A DNA stretch of 64,000 nucleotides, taken from assembly GCA_034435975.1 (NCBI GenBank), contig DAOTWD010000127.1, positions 1 to 64,000 on the forward strand. Reading direction: 5' to 3'. Under the pieces are notes generated by a model. It was not told the origin of the DNA. It was given only the letters and a program-made list of their open reading frames with translations, and searched no databases. This document shows positions 61,548-64,000 of the stretch, piece after piece (the stretch's first letter is position 1; every line of letters begins with the position of its first letter). This DNA is from CAKZQX01 sp034435975. GTDB taxonomy: Bacteria > Chloroflexota > Chloroflexia > Chloroflexales > Chloroflexaceae. The translations under genes were made by a program, and so were the position numbers.

Positions 61548-62531
61548 ATGCAGATGACGAAACGTGAACGACTGGCGGCAGCCGTCGCCGGCAACGAAAC
61601 TGACCGTGCCCCCGTGGCTCTCTGGCGGCATTTCCCGGTGGACGATGCCGATGCCGAGCAGTTAGTGCTGTCGGTGCTGGCTTTTCAGCAGCAGTATGAC
61701 TGGGACTTCATCAAGCTCACCCCGTTGAGCAACTACTTGGTTGCCGACTGGGGTGGAACCGTCGCCTACCACGGGCATCCTGAAGGCACGAGTGACTACA
61801 TCACGTCACCACAAATCACTGTGGCCACTGATTGGGAGCGCTTGCAACCGCTCAATGTCTATGCCGGGGCGATGGGTCAACAACTGGACTGCATTCGCCG
61901 CTTGCGCGAGCTGGCTGGCCCGGATATCCCGATTATCGAAACCGTCTTTAACCCACTTTCGCAAGTCAAACGTCTGGTAGCGAAAGGAATGGAAGTCGTC
62001 CATCTCCGGCGTTATCCACGGCAACTGCGTGCTGCGCTGGAATTGATCACCACGACGACCATCGACTTTGTCACCGCAGCGTTGGAAGCTGGCGCAGACG
62101 GGATCTTCTATGCCATCCAACATGCTCGTGCCGACTTGCTCAGTGTGGACGAGTATCGGGAATACCTACAACCACTGGATCTGCGCATTCTGGAGGCTGC
62201 TCGTCACGGTACGTTCAATCTGCTGCATCTGCATGGTCTTAACACGTACTTTGATCTCGTAGCCGATTATCCAGTTCATGCGCTGAACTGGCACGACCGT
62301 GAAACCGGCCCTACCCTGGCCGCAGGTGCGCAGCGGTTCGCCGGGCTGGTAGTGGGTGGCCTCAGCCAGGAAGATATGGTAACCGGTAATCCCACCAGCA
62401 TCGGGCAACTGGTGCAGACGGCACTGACCGAAATGGGCGGACGGCGGGTGTGTCTCTCAACGGGCTGTGTTTTGCCCACGGTTGCACCCTGGGGCAACAT
62501 TCGTGCCCTGCGAGCAGCCGTTGAACGTTAA
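61548..62531 (+). CDS. Uroporphyrinogen decarboxylase-family protein
   Basis: 327 residues from ATG 61548 (AAGGGG 8 bases before; ATG at 61554 would be too far). The UroD fold is seen in TKRERLAAAVAGNETDRAPV, LAGPDIPIIETVFNPL, AGADGIFYAIQ and the C-terminal LSTGCVLPTVAPWGNIRALRAA. The invariant HemE motif with RQAGR is absent (LWRHFPVDD instead), so it is more likely one of the UroD-like, methyltransferase-related proteins than true HemE. Substrate unknown. It follows the WD40 kinase by 66 bp. Confidence 0.75.
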   Translation: MQMTKRERLAAAVAGNETDRAPVALWRHFPVDDADAEQLVLSVLAFQQQYDWDFIKLTPLSNYLVADWGGTVAYHGHPEGTSDYITSPQITVATDWERLQPLNVYAGAMGQQLDCIRRLRELAGPDIPIIETVFNPLSQVKRLVAKGMEVVHLRRYPRQLRAALELITTTTIDFVTAALEAGADGIFYAIQHARADLLSVDEYREYLQPLDLRILEAARHGTFNLLHLHGLNTYFDLVADYPVHALNWHDRETGPTLAAGAQRFAGLVVGGLSQEDMVTGNPTSIGQLVQTALTEMGGRRVCLSTGCVLPTVAPWGNIRALRAAVER

Positions 62532-62590
62532 CTCGCCTGTGGGCGATGATACTCTACGCAGCGCACGACAAGATTGACTATTCACGTTCA

Positions 62591-64000
62591 CTATGCCAGC
62601 ACCCTATCGACAAAATCCTCTAGCGCAGTCAGGTCGAGGTCATCACCAGCCGCGAGCTGAGCTGCCAGAATATCCAGGTTCATAACCGCTGCAGCTTCAA
62701 TGGAAGGATCATGCCCAAAACCACTGTGGATGAGATACAGCCGCTGATGATCAAAGCCACTGCTGGTCAACAGGGTACGTAAGGCGGTGATGCGATGCTG
62801 CTGTGTTTTCCAGGCACGTACCGGCACCAGCACGTAATCAGCGATTTTTAACAAACGCACGCTATAATCGTTCAGGCTATGCGGTGCATCCACCACCAGC
62901 ACATCATAATGTTGGCGCAAACGTTGCACGACCCGTTGTAAGGTATCCACACTAACCCTGGCTCCCTGCGCAATATCCACAGGTGCAGGCAGCACATGCA
63001 TCCCACTGGGGTGCGGCGTCAGTTCCTCTTCTGGCCAACGAATAAATCCGACCCGTGCCGCAAAGTCATCAAGCGTTACCCGCCCCTCCAATCCCAACAA
63101 TGCTGCTGCATTGCCAAACTGGAGATCGGCGTCGAGCAAGGCCACGTGCTGGCCCCGGCGTTGCAGTAGGAGCGCCAGGCCGCAGGCCAATGTGGTGCAA
63201 CCGTTGCCGCCTCCAGGACTATAGACCGTAAAAACACGACAGCGCTGTTCACGTTGCAACGGTGGGCTTACCGCTGGCAACAACAAAGCAGGTGCGGACT
63301 CTTCAGTGCTGGCTGGCTGACGGGTACGTACTGTGTGGGCCAGTGCTGTCGAGAGCAATTGGGCACGGGCCATTGCAGCTGCCAGTTGTTCAAGCTTTGG
63401 TGGCTTGAGCAAATAATCACGAACCCCACTCTGCGCTGCCAGTTGCAGTTTGCCAGTATCGGCCTGCGTTGCGAGCAGAATTGTGCAGGTGGTGGGTACA
63501 TAGAGCCCCAACTGTGCTGCCACATCAAATGCAGCCCGACTGAATTGATCGGCATCGATCAATGCCACGGTCGGCCACAACTGCGTAGCCTGTATCAGCG
63601 CATCACGGGCAGTACGAGCCTGCTCCACCGCTGCCAGGGGAAGCCGCTGCCGCAGAATAGTTGCCAGTCGCGTCCCAGCTCCACTGGTTTTGCTAACCAA
63701 CAATATAGATAGTGGTTGCGCTGCACCCTGCGTCCCCGTTGTCATACCAGGCGCCAGTTGTGGTACTGGTCGGGGTACATCACAGGCGCGGATCACGGCA
63801 GACACAACCTGTTCGACACCGAGCGGGGGGATGAGAATATCACAGGCACCAACCTGCAACCAGCGTATAAGCCGATCTCTATCGGGATGAACTTCGAGGG
63901 CAAGCAATCGGGATTGCCCCAGTGTCAGGTGTAGGAGCGTTGCTGCTGCTTCCAGGATGCCAGGCAGTGTGGCATCAAATACCAGGGCATCAGGAACATA
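62591..64000 (-). CDS. CpaE/TadZ-like receiver-ATPase, 5' end beyond the window
   Basis: At least 470 residues; the open frame runs through the window edge, so the start is missing. It holds two receiver-like domains (the first degenerate; the second around LSILLVSKTSGAG and VALIDADQFS) followed by a MinD/ParA-type ATPase. The P-loop is SPGGGNGCTT, where the usual lysine of GKT is cysteine, as often in CpaE/TadZ, which localise pilus machinery and may not hydrolyse ATP in the normal way. The Walker B-like DVLVVDAPHS is intact. Likely acts in Tad/Flp pilus or polar assembly; neighbours here do not confirm that. Confidence 0.75.
   Translation of the reverse strand, partial: YVPDALVFDATLPGILEAAATLLHLTLGQSRLLALEVHPDRDRLIRWLQVGACDILIPPLGVEQVVSAVIRACDVPRPVPQLAPGMTTGTQGAAQPLSILLVSKTSGAGTRLATILRQRLPLAAVEQARTARDALIQATQLWPTVALIDADQFSRAAFDVAAQLGLYVPTTCTILLATQADTGKLQLAAQSGVRDYLLKPPKLEQLAAAMARAQLLSTALAHTVRTRQPASTEESAPALLLPAVSPPLQREQRCRVFTVYSPGGGNGCTTLACGLALLLQRRGQHVALLDADLQFGNAAALLGLEGRVTLDDFAARVGFIRWPEEELTPHPSGMHVLPAPVDIAQGARVSVDTLQRVVQRLRQHYDVLVVDAPHSLNDYSVRLLKIADYVLVPVRAWKTQQHRITALRTLLTSSGFDHQRLYLIHSGFGHDPSIEAAAVMNLDILAAQLAAGDDLDLTALEDFVDRVLA

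Noticed and set aside
61548..62531. True HemE (heme biosynthesis uroporphyrinogen decarboxylase)
   Set aside because: The RQAGR-type active-site motif is missing, and no heme biosynthesis gene is nearby; the wider UroD family fits better.

Overview
The window looks like a chromosomal segment of a moderately GC-rich Chloroflexota bacterium (best guess: the Chloroflexus/Roseiflexus side of the phylum). The reasons are the density of multi-GAF and PAS histidine kinases, a DICT-domain protein, secreted proteins with long TP-rich linkers and Tyr/Phe-Leu-Pro-Leu-Val C-termini, a large Calx-beta protein and a STAND NTPase with kinesin-light-chain-type TPRs. No photosynthesis gene is present, so the family assignment is inference.

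Layout. 0.3-3.0 kb: an NB-ARC/TPR ATPase. 3.2-6.5 kb: an accessory patch that reads as the relic of a mobile integron. It has an overlapping hicB-hicA pair followed directly by an attC-like hairpin, a decayed DUF6602-type gene, a frameshifted and truncated integron integrase (intI) on the minus strand, and a 141-codon unknown gene whose stop codon lies inside a second attC-like site. 6.5-10 kb: a secreted PD40 protein, a REC-GAF regulator and a receiver-domain remnant. 10.1-17.6 kb: a histidine kinase overlapping a 1759-residue protein with 13 Calx-beta domains. 18-23.5 kb: a DICT protein, a truncated solute-binding lipoprotein, an SDR, a hydroxypyruvate-isomerase-like protein, tRNA-Arg(CCG), a broken small gene and a membrane ferredoxin-type protein. 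23.6-27.7 kb: a TolB-like lipoprotein, a LuxR-type regulator with an unphosphorylatable-looking receiver, and dnaN. 28.7-35 kb: pepA, an MBL hydrolase and a 1270-residue multi-GAF kinase. 35.5-41.5 kb: a small membrane protein and the opposing purL/DUF1444/membrane protein/aat operon. 42.1-48 kb: three consecutive signalling kinases. 48.7-55 kb: a MacB-type ABC exporter and a secreted amidase. 55-64 kb: an IS66 scrap, a TPR-like lipoprotein, rsmG, an aminotransferase with a possible attenuator upstream, a Zn-ribbon/kinase/WD40 protein, a UroD-family protein and a CpaE/TadZ-like ATPase cut by the window end.

How the genes work together. Housekeeping genes (dnaN, pepA, aat, purL, rsmG, tRNA-Arg) are interleaved with signal transduction genes and envelope genes. 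The kinases mostly lack DNA-binding output domains in the same operon, so their partners are probably elsewhere. The most unusual region is 3.2-6.5 kb, where three independent lines of evidence (integrase remnant, attC-like folds, cassette-sized toxin-antitoxin unit) point to a former integron. Several decayed genes (DUF6602, intI, receiver fragment, solute-binding lipoprotein, IS66 C-terminus, a 21.3-21.9 kb frameshift) show ongoing gene loss around it.
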